Position numbers and translations under genes: made by a program. From Pseudomonas sp. S04 (GTDB lineage: Bacteria > Pseudomonadota > Gammaproteobacteria > Pseudomonadales > Pseudomonadaceae): DNA of 64,000 nucleotides. The DNA lies in NCBI RefSeq assembly GCF_009834545.1, contig NZ_CP019427.1, positions 4,408,001 to 4,472,000 on the forward strand, read 5' to 3'. Below, piece after piece: positions 1 to 8,295 of the stretch. Each line of letters opens with the position of its first letter. The first letter of the stretch is position 1. Below the pieces are notes generated by a model. The model did no database searches. It was given only the letters and a program-made list of their open reading frames with translations, and was not told where the DNA came from.

Positions 1-237
1 GCCCACAACCCTCAGGTTCCCACCGTTGATAGCCATAACCTCACCGCGCGGCAACTGGAGATCCTGCGGCTGATCGTACGCGGCAAATCCACTCGCGAGA
101 TTGCCTGCGGCCTGGGGCTGAGTATCAAGACCGTGGAAACCCACCGCTCGCAGATCATGAAGCGCCTGCAGATCTACGAGGTGGCGGGGCTGGTGCTGTT
201 TGCCGTGCGCGAGCGCATCATCAGCCTCGACGACTGA
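1..237 (+). CDS. LuxR/NarL-family regulator, C-terminal part only
   Basis: Frame 1 is open from the window edge to a TGA at 235-237 and gives 78 residues ending in ISLDD. They form a LuxR-type helix-turn-helix: LTARQLEIL starts the domain, then GKSTREIA and the recognition stretch SIKTVETHRSQIMKRL. This is the DNA-binding end of a response regulator of the NarL/FixJ class. The receiver domain, if present, lies before the window. The target genes cannot be told from this piece. The family call is secure. The exact regulator is not identified. Confidence 0.9.
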   Translation, partial: AHNPQVPTVDSHNLTARQLEILRLIVRGKSTREIACGLGLSIKTVETHRSQIMKRLQIYEVAGLVLFAVRERIISLDD

Positions 238-243
238 CCCGGT

Positions 244-1137
244 TCACGCCTTGAGCAAAGGCGAGTCCGCGGGTAGATGCACGCGCAATGCGCCAGGACG
301 CACCGAAAAGCGCAGGCTCTCGCCTTCCAGTGGCTCGCCATCAAGATTGATATAGAGCCCCTCCGAGACCTTGATCTCGACCCATGGCAGGCGCGCGCGG
401 ACAAACATGTTGTCGATGCCCCAACCGTCCGCCAACAAATCCTTGAGCGTGCCCACGACATCCTGCGGTGCCGGGAGGATGCTGACATCCAGCAGGCCGT
501 CATTGACCAGCGCCTGCGGACATAACTCATGCCCGCCACCGGCCTGCCGGCCATTGCCGATCCCCAGTGCCAGTAACTGCCCATGCCAGTGAAAATCGGG
601 ACCTTGCAACTCGCCGTAGGCGGCATGCAACTCGCTGAAGCGCGACAGTCCGGTGAACAGGTAAGCCGCCCCGCCCAGCATCTTCTTCAGGTCTTCAGAG
701 GTGTTCGCCGTCACCTGGCTGCCAAATCCGCCGGTCGCCATGTTGAGAAATACCTGACCGCCCACTTCCCCCAGGTCGATCGGTTGCGCCGGCACGTCGA
801 GCAACGCGAGCGCCTCTCGCGGTACCAGGGAAACCCCTGCTGCGCGCGCAAAGTCATTGGCTGTACCCAACGGCAGCAGCACCAGGCTAGCTTGATCAGT
901 CTGCGCCGCCAGCGCTTCAGCGATGTCGCGCAAGGTACCGTCGCCACCTCCGGCAATCAATCGGGTAAAGCCGGCAGCCAGTGCCTCTTGCACCAGACGC
1001 TGGGCGTCCCCGGCTTCCCATGTCAGGCGCACCGCCAGTTCCCAGCCTTGTTCGCGCTTTTCCTCGACCGCCGAACGGACCTCTTCGTTGAGTGCCTGCT
1101 TACCGTGCAAAATCAACAGCGCCTTGCGCTCACTCAT
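244..1137 (-). CDS. yegS: YegS-like lipid kinase
   Basis: The 297-aa product belongs to the diacylglycerol kinase catalytic family, which phosphorylates lipids such as phosphatidylglycerol or diacylglycerol at the inner membrane. The nucleotide-binding motif GGDGTLRDIAEAL lies near residue 65, followed by LPLGTANDFARAAG, and GEPLEGESLRF near the end. The length matches E. coli YegS (about 300 aa). Two ATGs lie six bases apart. I chose the inner one at 1137 because GGGGAG ends six bases before it, whereas it abuts the outer ATG at 1143. The gene converges on the preceding regulator with only six bases between stops. The substrate is inferred from family only. Confidence 0.88.
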   Translation of the reverse strand: MSERKALLILHGKQALNEEVRSAVEEKREQGWELAVRLTWEAGDAQRLVQEALAAGFTRLIAGGGDGTLRDIAEALAAQTDQASLVLLPLGTANDFARAAGVSLVPREALALLDVPAQPIDLGEVGGQVFLNMATGGFGSQVTANTSEDLKKMLGGAAYLFTGLSRFSELHAAYGELQGPDFHWHGQLLALGIGNGRQAGGGHELCPQALVNDGLLDVSILPAPQDVVGTLKDLLADGWGIDNMFVRARLPWVEIKVSEGLYINLDGEPLEGESLRFSVRPGALRVHLPADSPLLKA

Positions 1138-1461
1138 CGTCATCTCCCCGGTTGATCAAAGGCCTCTGGCAAATGTTGACCACACACGCGACTGAAAGAG
1201 CCAAGGACCACGATAAGTTTCGAGTTTTTTCTTACAGCCTGTGACGAATCGGCCTAATTGACGTTGATTTGATATTGGAACACCTTGTGTCCAGGCACCT
1301 CAGGAACAGATTGGTAATACACAAGGAAGTGAATACTTATGAATGGCACCGCCCTCCAGACCCTGACCCGATTCACAACAAAAAAACCTGCACCGACAAC
1401 CCCCAAGGGCGACCCAGACTCGGCAACCCGTTGCACGTCCATACCAGCCGAAGGAAGCGAC
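1138..1461. other. Non-coding gap between yegS and a small membrane gene
   Basis: This 324-base stretch carries the divergent promoters of yegS (minus) and the small gene at 1462 (plus). An in-frame upstream ATG at 1339 with its own AAGGAAG sequence could extend the small gene by 41 residues. That extension is rich in Thr/Pro/Lys and looks less protein-like than the rest. I see no terminator or RNA gene. Confidence 0.4.
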
Positions 1462-1653
1462 ATGGAACCTCGTATCGCAGAACTGGAGGCCCATCTCAAG
1501 TCACTGCACAAGAACCTTTACCAGGCCCGGGACGAGTTGCAAGCCATCAGGTACAGGGTTGCCTACTCGACCGGCATCCTCATCGTGATCATCGGTCTCG
1601 CCAGTTGGATTGCCAACAGCCGCTTCGATCAACTGCTGACACTACTCAACTAA
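1462..1653 (+). CDS. Small coiled-coil membrane protein
   Basis: The 63-aa product starts MEPRIAELEAHLKSLHKNL, an N-terminal helix with heptad character. A single membrane segment follows, around residues 36-54 (STGILIVIIGLASWIANS). The start begins like a family of Pseudomonas proteins that open with MEPRIA and a long coiled coil before a C-terminal membrane helix; this one would be a short member. That relation is from memory. ATG 1462 is preceded by AAGGAAG at a good distance. An alternative in-frame start at 1339 also has a Shine-Dalgarno sequence and would give 104 aa. Function unknown. Confidence 0.6.
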   Translation: MEPRIAELEAHLKSLHKNLYQARDELQAIRYRVAYSTGILIVIIGLASWIANSRFDQLLTLLN

Positions 1654-1657
1654 GCAT

Positions 1658-1691
1658 GCGCCAGGCCCGGGCTGCAGCACGGGCCTGGCGC
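1658..1691. terminator. Hairpin between convergent genes
   Basis: A perfect 12-bp stem, GCGCCAGGCCCG with CGGGCCTGGCGC, encloses a 10-base loop. It sits just after the small membrane gene and four bases before the moeA stop, so it probably serves both directions. There is no T-run. Confidence 0.6.
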
Positions 1692-1694
1692 GAA

Positions 1695-2921
1695 TCAGCC
1701 AAGCACTTCACTCAATGGAATGAAGTTCACCCAATCACCTTCGACCAGGGTGCGCTCCTCCAGCACCTCGACCAGCCCTTCGGCCCACGCGGCACTGCGT
1801 AACACTCCGGAGCTCTGGTTACGGTAGACAACTGCCCGCCCCTGCTCCAGGCGTCCACGCAGGTATTCGCGACGGTTACCGGCCTTGGGCCAGACAAACC
1901 CTGCCGGGACCTGGAACTGCAGCGGGGTCACCTCCGTCACGCCCTGGCGTCGTAACAGATAGGGCCGCGCCAGCAAGGCGAAGGTCACCAGGGTCGACGC
2001 CGGATTGCCCGGCAAGCCAATCACCGGCACACCTTGAAAGTGCCCAAACGTCAGGGGTTTGCCGGGTTTGATCGCCAGCTTCCATAACGTCAGTTCACCC
2101 GCCTCGCGCAGCGCGATGCCGAGGAAATCCGCTTCGCCGACCGACACCCCGCCAGTGGAGAGGATCAGGTCGACGCTGCCCAGTTGCGCAAGACGCTCGC
2201 GGGTGGCCTGCAGGTTGTCCGGCAAGATGCCCGCATCCAGCACCTCACACCCCAGGCGCTGCAACCAACTGCACAGCAGCACCCGATTGCTGTTGTAGAT
2301 CTGCCCAGGCCCGAGTGCCTGCCCCGGCTCCACCAACTCATCCCCAGTCGACAGCACGGCGACCCGCACTTTGCGGACCACCCGCAGCTCGGCATTGCCC
2401 AATGATGCGGCCAGGCCAAGTTCAATCGGTCCCAGGCGAGTACCGGCGTTCAGCACCCGTTCGCCCACGGTGGTCTCCTGCCCTTGCGGGCGAATGTTCT
2501 GCCCGACGTGCAATGGCTCGCTGAAGCGCACCCGCTGATCGGCCAGGACCTCGGTATTTTCCTGCATCTCAACGCAGTCCGCACCGGCCGGCACCGGGGC
2601 ACCGGTAAAGATCCGCGCACAGGTACCTGGAGCCAATGGCTCGGGAGCCATCCCGGCAAAGATCTTCTGGCTGACGAGCAATGGTTCGCCTGTCCAGTCG
2701 GCGACGCGCAAGGCGTAGCCATCCATGGCACTGTTGGGCCATGGCGGCAGATCGAGGCTCGAGAGCAGATCCTCGGCCAGCACCCGGCCTTCAGCGGCCG
2801 CCAACGGCAGGTGCTCAAACTCGACAATCGGCGCAGCCTCGGCCATCTCCAGCAGGCGCGCCAATGCTACTTCGACTGGCATCAAGCTGCCGGTCTTGCC
2901 AGGCTTACCCACGGGATTCAC
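1695..2921 (-). CDS. moeA: Molybdopterin molybdenumtransferase MoeA
   Basis: This 408-aa enzyme inserts molybdate into adenylated molybdopterin, the last step of molybdenum cofactor synthesis in the cytoplasm. Recognisable parts are LPPWPNSAMDGYALR near residue 60, the Thr/Gly-rich RIFTGAPVPAGAD, the MoCF-binding-type core STGGVSVGEADF near residue 255, and LPGNPASTLVTF. The length is as usual for MoeA (about 400-410). The start is a GTG at 2921 that overlaps the end of moaB by 17 bases, so the two are translated together. An ATG 13 codons downstream is a possible alternative. Pairing with moaB and nearby mobA fixes the pathway. Confidence 0.95.
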   Translation of the reverse strand: MNPVGKPGKTGSLMPVEVALARLLEMAEAAPIVEFEHLPLAAAEGRVLAEDLLSSLDLPPWPNSAMDGYALRVADWTGEPLLVSQKIFAGMAPEPLAPGTCARIFTGAPVPAGADCVEMQENTEVLADQRVRFSEPLHVGQNIRPQGQETTVGERVLNAGTRLGPIELGLAASLGNAELRVVRKVRVAVLSTGDELVEPGQALGPGQIYNSNRVLLCSWLQRLGCEVLDAGILPDNLQATRERLAQLGSVDLILSTGGVSVGEADFLGIALREAGELTLWKLAIKPGKPLTFGHFQGVPVIGLPGNPASTLVTFALLARPYLLRRQGVTEVTPLQFQVPAGFVWPKAGNRREYLRGRLEQGRAVVYRNQSSGVLRSAAWAEGLVEVLEERTLVEGDWVNFIPLSEVLG

Positions 2922-3444
2922 AAGGTGCCGCCTGCTTCAAATGGGCGACAAAGTTGCACGGCCGGTGACGGACATCCAACTGCTCGGCCAGAATTCCATC
3001 CCAGCCAGTGCGTACCGCATTGGTGGAGCCCGGCAGGCAGCACACCAGGGTGCCATTGGCCAGGCCGGCCAGCGCTCGGGACTGCACCGTCGAGGTGCCG
3101 ATGTCCGCCACCGATATCTGGCGAAACAACTCGCCGAAGCCATCGACCTGCTTGTCCAGCAGGCAACTGACGGCTTCCGGGGTGCTGTCGCGTCCGGTGA
3201 AGCCAGTCCCGCCGGTAATCAGCACCACTTGCACCACGTCGTCGGCAATCCAGGTGGCTACTTGCGCACGTATTTTGTACAAGTCATCTTTAAGCAGCAC
3301 CCGTGCAGCGAGGTGATGGCCGGCAGCGCCCAGACGGTCGACAAAGACCTGTCCCGAGGTATCGGTGTCCAGTGTGCGAGTGTCGCTGACAGTCAGCACC
3401 GCGATGTTCAGCGGGGCGAAAGGTACATCAGCCTTGGCTTTCAT
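2905..3444 (-). CDS. moaB: Molybdenum cofactor biosynthesis protein MoaB
   Basis: The 179-aa product is a MoaB/MogA-type molybdopterin adenylyltransferase, which activates molybdopterin with ATP before MoeA adds the metal. The MoCF-binding signature is clear: VLTVSDTRTLDTDTSG near residue 17 and LITGGTGFTGRDSTPEAV near residue 75. LPGSTNAVRTGWD follows near the end. It is the first gene of the moaB-moeA operon and overlaps moeA by 17 bases. The divergent mobA starts 81 bases away, so one short intergenic region drives all three genes. Confidence 0.95.
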   Translation of the reverse strand: MKAKADVPFAPLNIAVLTVSDTRTLDTDTSGQVFVDRLGAAGHHLAARVLLKDDLYKIRAQVATWIADDVVQVVLITGGTGFTGRDSTPEAVSCLLDKQVDGFGELFRQISVADIGTSTVQSRALAGLANGTLVCCLPGSTNAVRTGWDGILAEQLDVRHRPCNFVAHLKQAAPCESRG

Positions 3445-3525
3445 AGGCTCGTCCAGTTGTAGGAGAAACAGCCCGGTGTTATATCACAGCGCCTTGTTTT
3501 TTTGCCGCCCCGATGGAGTAGCGCC

Positions 3526-4128
3526 ATGCCCTTGAATGTTCAGCTACCACCCTGCTCGATCCTGCTCCTGGCAGGCGGACGCGGCCAGCGCATGGGCGGC
3601 CAGGACAAGGGCTTACTCGAGTGGCAGGGCGAACCTTTGATCAGCCATCTGCACCGGCTGACGCGCAGCTTGACCGATGACCTGATCATCTCCTGCAACC
3701 GTAATCGGCACCGGTACGCGGCCTACGCCGACCAACTGGTGCACGACGAGATTGCCGACTTCCCTGGACCGTTGGCCGGCATTCGCGCGGGCCTGGCGGC
3801 GGCACGGCACGCCCATCTGCTGGTGCTGCCGTGCGATGTGCCGCGCATTGATGCCCAGCTTGTGCACGACATGCGTGCAGCCGCCAGCCAGCACCCGGCC
3901 ACCCCCTTGATGCTGCGCCAGGGTGAACATTGGCAACCGTTGTTATGCGTGATCCCGGTAGCGCTTGCGCAGGCGTTTGAAAGCGCCTGGAATACCGGTG
4001 AGCGCAGTCCTGGGCGTATCATGCGTAATCTGGGTGCTTTGGCCTTGCAGTGCCCGGACCATGATCAGCGCCTGGCCAACCTCAATACGCCCGAGCTGTT
4101 AAGCCTGCACGCCAGCGTGTCAGAATGA
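3526..4128 (+). CDS. mobA: Molybdenum cofactor guanylyltransferase MobA
   Basis: MobA joins GMP to molybdopterin to make the bis-MGD form used by enzymes such as nitrate reductase and formate dehydrogenase. The 200-aa product opens with the nucleotidyltransferase motif [19 protein letters not shown], followed by [13 protein letters not shown] near residue 100, the Mg-binding Asp region. The ATG at 3526 follows GATGGAG at a sensible distance; an upstream TTG at 3502 in the same frame is less likely. The gene is divergent from moaB-moeA. Confidence 0.95.
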   Translation: MPLNVQLPPCSILLLAGGRGQRMGGQDKGLLEWQGEPLISHLHRLTRSLTDDLIISCNRNRHRYAAYADQLVHDEIADFPGPLAGIRAGLAAARHAHLLVLPCDVPRIDAQLVHDMRAAASQHPATPLMLRQGEHWQPLLCVIPVALAQAFESAWNTGERSPGRIMRNLGALALQCPDHDQRLANLNTPELLSLHASVSE

Positions 4129-4204
4129 CGGCGCCAAGGAACTTGCCGGCGTGTCACACGTCTCAAGTCCAGTATTTAAAAGAATTCATTTGCGGAGACA
4201 TCTC

Positions 4205-4426
4205 ATGACTCAACGGACCCTCGCCACTTTCATGCTTGCTCTGGGCCTGGCCACCCTTGCTGGTTGCTCCTCGCCTGCAGTCATCACCTTGAATGACGGT
4301 CGCGAAATCCAGTCTGTCGATAGCCCTAGATTCGATTCCGAGTCGGGCTTCTACGAGTTCGAACAACTGGACGGCAAGCAGACCCGCATCAACAAGGATC
4401 AGGTTCGCACCGTTAAAGAGCTGTAA
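4205..4426 (+). CDS. YgdI/YgdR-type small lipoprotein
   Basis: The 73-aa product has a lipoprotein signal peptide with lipobox LAGC, the modified Cys being residue 21. The mature part ITLNDGREIQSVDSPRFDSESGFYEF is typical of the YgdI/YgdR (DUF903) family of small SH3-like lipoproteins. The ATG at 4205 is preceded by GGAGA; longer in-frame starts lack a signal sequence at the N-terminus. The role of the family is not known. Confidence 0.88.
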   Translation: MTQRTLATFMLALGLATLAGCSSPAVITLNDGREIQSVDSPRFDSESGFYEFEQLDGKQTRINKDQVRTVKEL

Positions 4427-4446
4427 CCCTCGGCCTCTACGGCTGC

Positions 4447-4479
4447 ACGACAATGCCCGCCCTGCGCGGGCGTTGTCGT
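4447..4479. terminator. Hairpin after the YgdI-type lipoprotein gene
   Basis: A 14-bp stem (ACGACAATGCCCGC with GCGGGCGTTGTCGT, one T-G pair) has a five-base loop. It lies between convergent genes. There is no T-run on either side, so it may work only as an mRNA end stabiliser. Confidence 0.5.
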
Positions 4480-4525
4480 ATCTGGGAGACGGAAAAACCT
4501 GTTGTGCAATACCTATGGCGAAGAC

Positions 4526-5416
4526 TCACCAGGCCAGTCTGATCCGGCTTTCGAAAACCCGCTCTACACCGCTCAGCGGATCGCTGAAGCGCAACCCCCT
4601 GGCCAACAGCTTCAGCGGATTGGCGTAGTCGTCCTCGACATCCTTCAGTACCTGCGGATAGAACGGGTCATTGCAAATGCTCGCCCCCAGCGCAGTCATG
4701 TGCACCCGTAACTGGTGCTTCTTCCCGGTCACCGGGGACAAGCCGTACCGCCAGAGGTCGCCATTCTTTTCCAGGACCTGCACCGCCGTTTCGGTGTTAC
4801 TCACCCCTGGGCCTTCCTGCATGCGAAAGAAGGGTTCGCCATCCACCAGCCGGCTTTTGTGGACCAAGGGAAATGCCAGTTGGGGCAACGCCTGGGCAAT
4901 GGCTTCGTAGTATTTGTCGATCTTGCGGGTTGGAAACAACGACTGATACGCCGAACGGCTTTGCGGATTGGCGGAAAACAGCACCAGCCCGGCGGTGTGC
5001 CGATCGATGCGATGCAACGGCACCAGATGGGGATTGTCCAGGCGGCGAATCAAGCGGCGCAGCAGGGTCTGCTCGACATATTCACCCGCTGGCGTCACTG
5101 GTAGAAAATGCGGTTTGTCCGCCACGATCAGGTGCTCGTCGGCATACAGGATCGTTTCCAGAACCGGGATGACCTTTTCGTCCGGCACTTCGCGAAAGTA
5201 ATGGATCCGCAAGCCTTCCTTGTAGGCCAGATCCAGGGTAATCGCCTGGCCCTGGGCATCGAGGACGCGACCACGGGCGATCCGGTCCAACCACTGTTCG
5301 CGCCCAATGGCACTGAAGTGTTCGCACAGGCAGTCAAGCACGGTGACCCAGGAACCCGGTGGCAGGTACAGCGTGCTGGCCTGGCTCTGGGCGGCGGAAA
5401 ATGATGAAGTGGACAT
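4526..5416 (-). CDS. RluA-family pseudouridine synthase
   Basis: The 296-aa enzyme isomerises specific uridines in RNA. The catalytic region is the RluA-type HRIDRHTAGLVLFS near residue 125, where the Asp attacks the base. YYEAIAQAL and GKKHQLRVHMTALGASICND complete the fold. Before the catalytic domain come about 90 residues that look S4-like only weakly. I chose ATG 5416 (MSTSSFSAAQ); the longer frame adds 19 Cys/hydrophobic residues that do not resemble the family. Whether the target is rRNA or tRNA cannot be told. Confidence 0.88.
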   Translation of the reverse strand: MSTSSFSAAQSQASTLYLPPGSWVTVLDCLCEHFSAIGREQWLDRIARGRVLDAQGQAITLDLAYKEGLRIHYFREVPDEKVIPVLETILYADEHLIVADKPHFLPVTPAGEYVEQTLLRRLIRRLDNPHLVPLHRIDRHTAGLVLFSANPQSRSAYQSLFPTRKIDKYYEAIAQALPQLAFPLVHKSRLVDGEPFFRMQEGPGVSNTETAVQVLEKNGDLWRYGLSPVTGKKHQLRVHMTALGASICNDPFYPQVLKDVEDDYANPLKLLARGLRFSDPLSGVERVFESRIRLAW

Positions 5417-5500
5417 ACACAGGCTCTTGCGGTTAATGCAGACGAGCATTATCCAGCAACAGCTGAAGCCCACCTAGGGAAGATTCCGTGCCGCCGTGGT

Positions 5501-5830
5501 TCAGGCCCCACAGGTGGCCATTGATTCGCGCAAGGCCGCAGCCTCGGTGAACTCTTTCAACCAGCGCAATACCTCCACCGCTTCCCAGCGCCCGGGATCA
5601 TAAAGCGCGTAGAGCAAACCCTGATAACCCACCACATCCAGTTGCCGGTGATACCCGGCGCGCTGGAACAAGGCTTCGATTTCCGCAAAGCAGGTATTGA
5701 AGTGCAATTTGTTGAATGGGGTCTTCCCTTCCGTCACCAGGCCATCGAGCCGCAACTCCAGAACCGCCTCACGCACCACGTCGGCCGACATCCGGTTCAC
5801 GCTGGATTTCAACTGTTCGACATTGACCAT
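5501..5830 (-). CDS. Unknown 109-aa protein, second gene of the SOS-box unit
   Basis: I do not recognise this family. The product is soluble, has no signal peptide and is rich in Leu, Glu and Ala, with a likely helix (VVREAVLELRLDGLV) near the start and a Trp/Tyr-rich centre (YALYDPGRWEAVEVLRWL). ATG 5830 has AGGAG about 10 bases upstream, so it is probably a real gene. It lies 71 bases after the UmuD-like gene on the same strand with no terminator between, which suggests co-transcription from the LexA-box promoter. A damage-response role is inference from position only. Confidence 0.65.
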   Translation of the reverse strand: MVNVEQLKSSVNRMSADVVREAVLELRLDGLVTEGKTPFNKLHFNTCFAEIEALFQRAGYHRQLDVVGYQGLLYALYDPGRWEAVEVLRWLKEFTEAAALRESMATCGA

Positions 5831-5901
5831 GCTGTATCACTCCTGTTTCGTATGCGCCCGCTGATGCCTGACGCTTTATGCAAATGCCTGCTGGACCGCC
5901 C

Positions 5902-6333
5902 TCAGCCACGTCCCACATAGCTGACCACCCAGAGCACCACGCCCCAGATCGGGGCCGGGTCGAGATCGTCGAAGGCAACCGAGGCCACCGAGGGCCGGGC
6001 AGCCTTGAGCAGCAGCCCGCCCTTGGGGTCGGCTGCCAGCAAGCGCACGCAGTATTCGTTGTCGCCATCGAGGTGAGCCACCACGTACTGATCCTGAACC
6101 GGTCTGATCGAACGATCGACGATCAGGCGATCACCTGGATAAATACCAAAGCCAAGCAAGCTGTCGTCTTCCACCAGCACCGCACGTACCTGGGGCGCGC
6201 CCAGGCCGACAATTCGGTCGAGGGAGAAGTTCTGGCCTCGAACTTCGGCGGCACAATGCACGGCGCTGAGGCTCAGCTCATCGGCATCGGGCAAGTGCAG
6301 GCGCTGGGTACTGGCGAGCAAGGTGAGGGACAT
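5902..6333 (-). CDS. UmuD/LexA-like S24-family protein
   Basis: The 143-aa product has the S24 peptidase core: DDSLLGFGIYPGDRLIVDRS, where Ser58 sits at the nucleophile position, then VVAHLDGD and VRLLA. In UmuD and LexA a Lys in the segment VKK/VKR completes the dyad. Here the matching residue is Arg97, and I see no Cys-Gly or Ala-Gly cleavage bond in the N-terminal arm. It is therefore likely non-cleaving or differently processed. No umuC follows; a 109-aa unknown gene does. ATG 6333 has GGGAGG upstream, and a LexA box lies 18 bases before it. Confidence 0.8.
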   Translation of the reverse strand: MSLTLLASTQRLHLPDADELSLSAVHCAAEVRGQNFSLDRIVGLGAPQVRAVLVEDDSLLGFGIYPGDRLIVDRSIRPVQDQYVVAHLDGDNEYCVRLLAADPKGGLLLKAARPSVASVAFDDLDPAPIWGVVLWVVSYVGRG

Positions 6334-6350
6334 GGCGGCCTCCCGGATAA

Positions 6351-6366
6351 CTGTATGCACATACAG
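6351..6366 (-). promoter_or_regulatory. LexA (SOS) operator
   Basis: CTGTATGCACATACAG is a perfect 7+2+7 inverted repeat that matches the LexA consensus CTG-N10-CAG with the typical TATxxxxATA flanks. It is 18-33 bases upstream of the UmuD-like start and would block transcription until RecA-triggered LexA cleavage. Confidence 0.9.
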
Positions 6367-6449
6367 TAACCGAATATCCGGATGGGTGCCAATGCATGTC
6401 GCGTGGGACACGACAAACGGAGTGCATGGTGCTGAACTGGCTCCAGGTA

Positions 6450-6686
6450 TCAGCGCAGGAAGGCGACGACTTGTTCGGCGTCGAAGGGCCAGCCCAGTTC
6501 CGCGCCGGTATCGACCCGGCGCAGCACCGGGATCCGCAGGCCATAGGCGTCGAACAGTTGCTGGCTATCGGCGATGTCCACCAGCTCTACTAACAGGCCG
6601 TGCTCGACCAGCGGCATCAGTTCCGCTTCGGCGAGTTCACACAGGTGGCAGCCAAGGGTGCCGAACAACTGGCATTCAGGGGGCAT
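6450..6686 (-). CDS. Glutaredoxin-like protein
   Basis: The 78-aa product is a small thioredoxin-fold protein of the DUF836 type. The redox motif CHLC is at residues 13-16 (FGTLGCHLCELAEAEL), and the cis-Pro segment RIPVLRR lies near residue 52. The length and the absence of a signal peptide fit a cytoplasmic disulfide or glutathione-handling role. It lies 116 bases upstream of the LexA box on the same strand and is probably transcribed separately. Confidence 0.8.
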   Translation of the reverse strand: MPPECQLFGTLGCHLCELAEAELMPLVEHGLLVELVDIADSQQLFDAYGLRIPVLRRVDTGAELGWPFDAEQVVAFLR

Positions 6687-6762
6687 GACAGACGGACCAC
6701 GAAAGAATGGGTGTTCATTCTAGGCTGGCCACCAAAAACCGTCGAGCACGGGGCGGCCACCA

Positions 6763-7971
6763 TCAGTCCTGACTGACCGCGCCGATCTTGTGGATCGACA
6801 GGTCAGCGCCGTAGTACTCCTCTTCCTGGCTCAGGCGCAGTCCGTGCAGGCGCTTGATCACGCCGTATACCAACAGTCCGCCGAGTAACGCGATGACAAT
6901 GCCCAACGCAGTGCCGATCAATTGACTGATCAGGCTGACGCCACCCAGGCCGCCCAATGCTGTCTGGCCGAAAATCCCACAGGCGATGCCGCCCCAGGCC
7001 CCGCATAGGCCATGCAGTGGCCAGACACCGAGTACGTCGTCGATCTTCCATTGGTTTTGCGCTGCGATAAAACACCAGACAAACAGGGCGCCGGCAATGA
7101 CCCCCGTGACCAACGCACCCACCGGGTGCATCAGGTCGGAGCCGGCACAGATGGCCACCAGACCGGCCAACGGTCCGTTGTGCAGGAAGCCGGGATCGTT
7201 ACGACCGACAATCAGGGCCGCCATGGTGCCGCCGACCATCGCCATCAACGAGTTGACCGCTACCAGGCCACTGACCCCTTGCAGCGTTTGTGCACTCATG
7301 ACGTTAAAGCCGAACCAGCCAACGATCAGTATCCACGAGCCAAGGGCCAGGAACGGAATGCTCGACGGCGCAAACGCCACCAGTCGCCCCTCGCGGTATC
7401 GCCCGTTACGTGGCCCAAGCAGCAGCACTGCCGCCAGGGCCAGCCAGCCCCCCATGGCATGCACCACCACGGAGCCCGCGAAGTCATGGAAGCTGGCGCC
7501 AAACTGTTCCAGCAACCAGGCCTGCAGGCCAAGATTGCCGTTCCAGACCATGCCTTCGAAAAATGGGTAGATAAACGCCACGATCAACGCCGTCGCGCAC
7601 AGTTGCGGAACGAAGCGCGCCCGCTCGGCGATCCCTCCCGAAATAATCGCTGGAATGGCGGCGGCAAAGGTCAGCAGGAAGAAAAACTTCACCAGGCCAT
7701 ACCCGTGATCGGCGCTGAGCACGGCGGCCGGTTGCAGGAAATTGACCCCGTAGGAAATCCAGTAGCCTATAAAGAAGTAGGCCAGTGTCGAGACCGCAAA
7801 GTCGCTGAGGATCTTCGACAGGGCATTGACCTGATTCTTTTGGCGAACCGTACCCACTTCAAGAAAGGCAAAACCGGCATGCATGGCCAGGACCATCACC
7901 GCGCCAATCAGGATGAACAGGGTATTGGAGCTATGGACCAGGGTGGCCACTGCACTTTGCACATTTTCCAT
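6763..7971 (-). CDS. Ammonium transporter, Amt family
   Basis: The 402-aa product has about 11 hydrophobic membrane segments and moves ammonium across the inner membrane. Family landmarks are visible: FLEVGTVRQKNQVNALSKIL after helix 1, DFAGSVVVHAMGG with the conserved Asp and pore His, and WPLHGLCGAWGGIACGIFG with the second pore His. It differs in sequence from the usual glnK-linked AmtB, and no glnK lies beside it, so it may be a second, divergent Amt. ATG 7971 gives the first membrane helix. I found no clear sigma-54 site upstream. Confidence 0.9.
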   Translation of the reverse strand: MENVQSAVATLVHSSNTLFILIGAVMVLAMHAGFAFLEVGTVRQKNQVNALSKILSDFAVSTLAYFFIGYWISYGVNFLQPAAVLSADHGYGLVKFFFLLTFAAAIPAIISGGIAERARFVPQLCATALIVAFIYPFFEGMVWNGNLGLQAWLLEQFGASFHDFAGSVVVHAMGGWLALAAVLLLGPRNGRYREGRLVAFAPSSIPFLALGSWILIVGWFGFNVMSAQTLQGVSGLVAVNSLMAMVGGTMAALIVGRNDPGFLHNGPLAGLVAICAGSDLMHPVGALVTGVIAGALFVWCFIAAQNQWKIDDVLGVWPLHGLCGAWGGIACGIFGQTALGGLGGVSLISQLIGTALGIVIALLGGLLVYGVIKRLHGLRLSQEEEYYGADLSIHKIGAVSQD

Positions 7972-8295
7972 GGGATTGGCAGACCTTCAAACCGCAAATA
8001 GCACCAAAGCAGTTCGTCGAGCCTGTGCGCGCACCAAGTTGATACTTTCCCTGGTCTCAACCCGGTTTGACGGTGAACCGTTTTGGCGCAAAGACTTCAA
8101 CGCGATCAATCATTGCTTCGATGTTGCCGCGAGTTTCTATTATTTGAGTTAAGGTTTTCGCCAGGCATGCCCGTTTCAGGACAATCGAAGCGCCCGGCGC
8201 ACCAGGACATAGCAAAAGCTGTACCAGTCATTTGCACTGAACCTTAGTGCAAGGCCCATACTCGAACCTTTGACACGCCACTTATGGAGATCACC
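7972..8295. other. Divergent regulatory gap between amt and the yqjD-like operon
   Basis: The 324 bases hold no convincing gene. Apart from the inverted repeat at 8232-8252, I see no terminator. The promoters of both flanking genes must lie here. Confidence 0.4.
8232..8252. promoter_or_regulatory. Inverted repeat upstream of the yqjD-like operon
   Basis: TTGCACT and AGTGCAA form perfect 7-base arms separated by GAACCTT. The repeat ends 43 bases before the ATG at 8296, a typical position for a repressor or activator site. I cannot name the binding protein. Confidence 0.4.

Noticed and set aside
1695-3462. Several plus-strand frames over moeA and moaB
   Set aside because: They shadow well-supported minus-strand genes and show no motifs or Shine-Dalgarno sequences.
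7988-8002. Sigma-54-like site before amt
   Set aside because: TGGTGC and TTTGC on the minus strand are two bases too close, so the GG-GC spacing is wrong.
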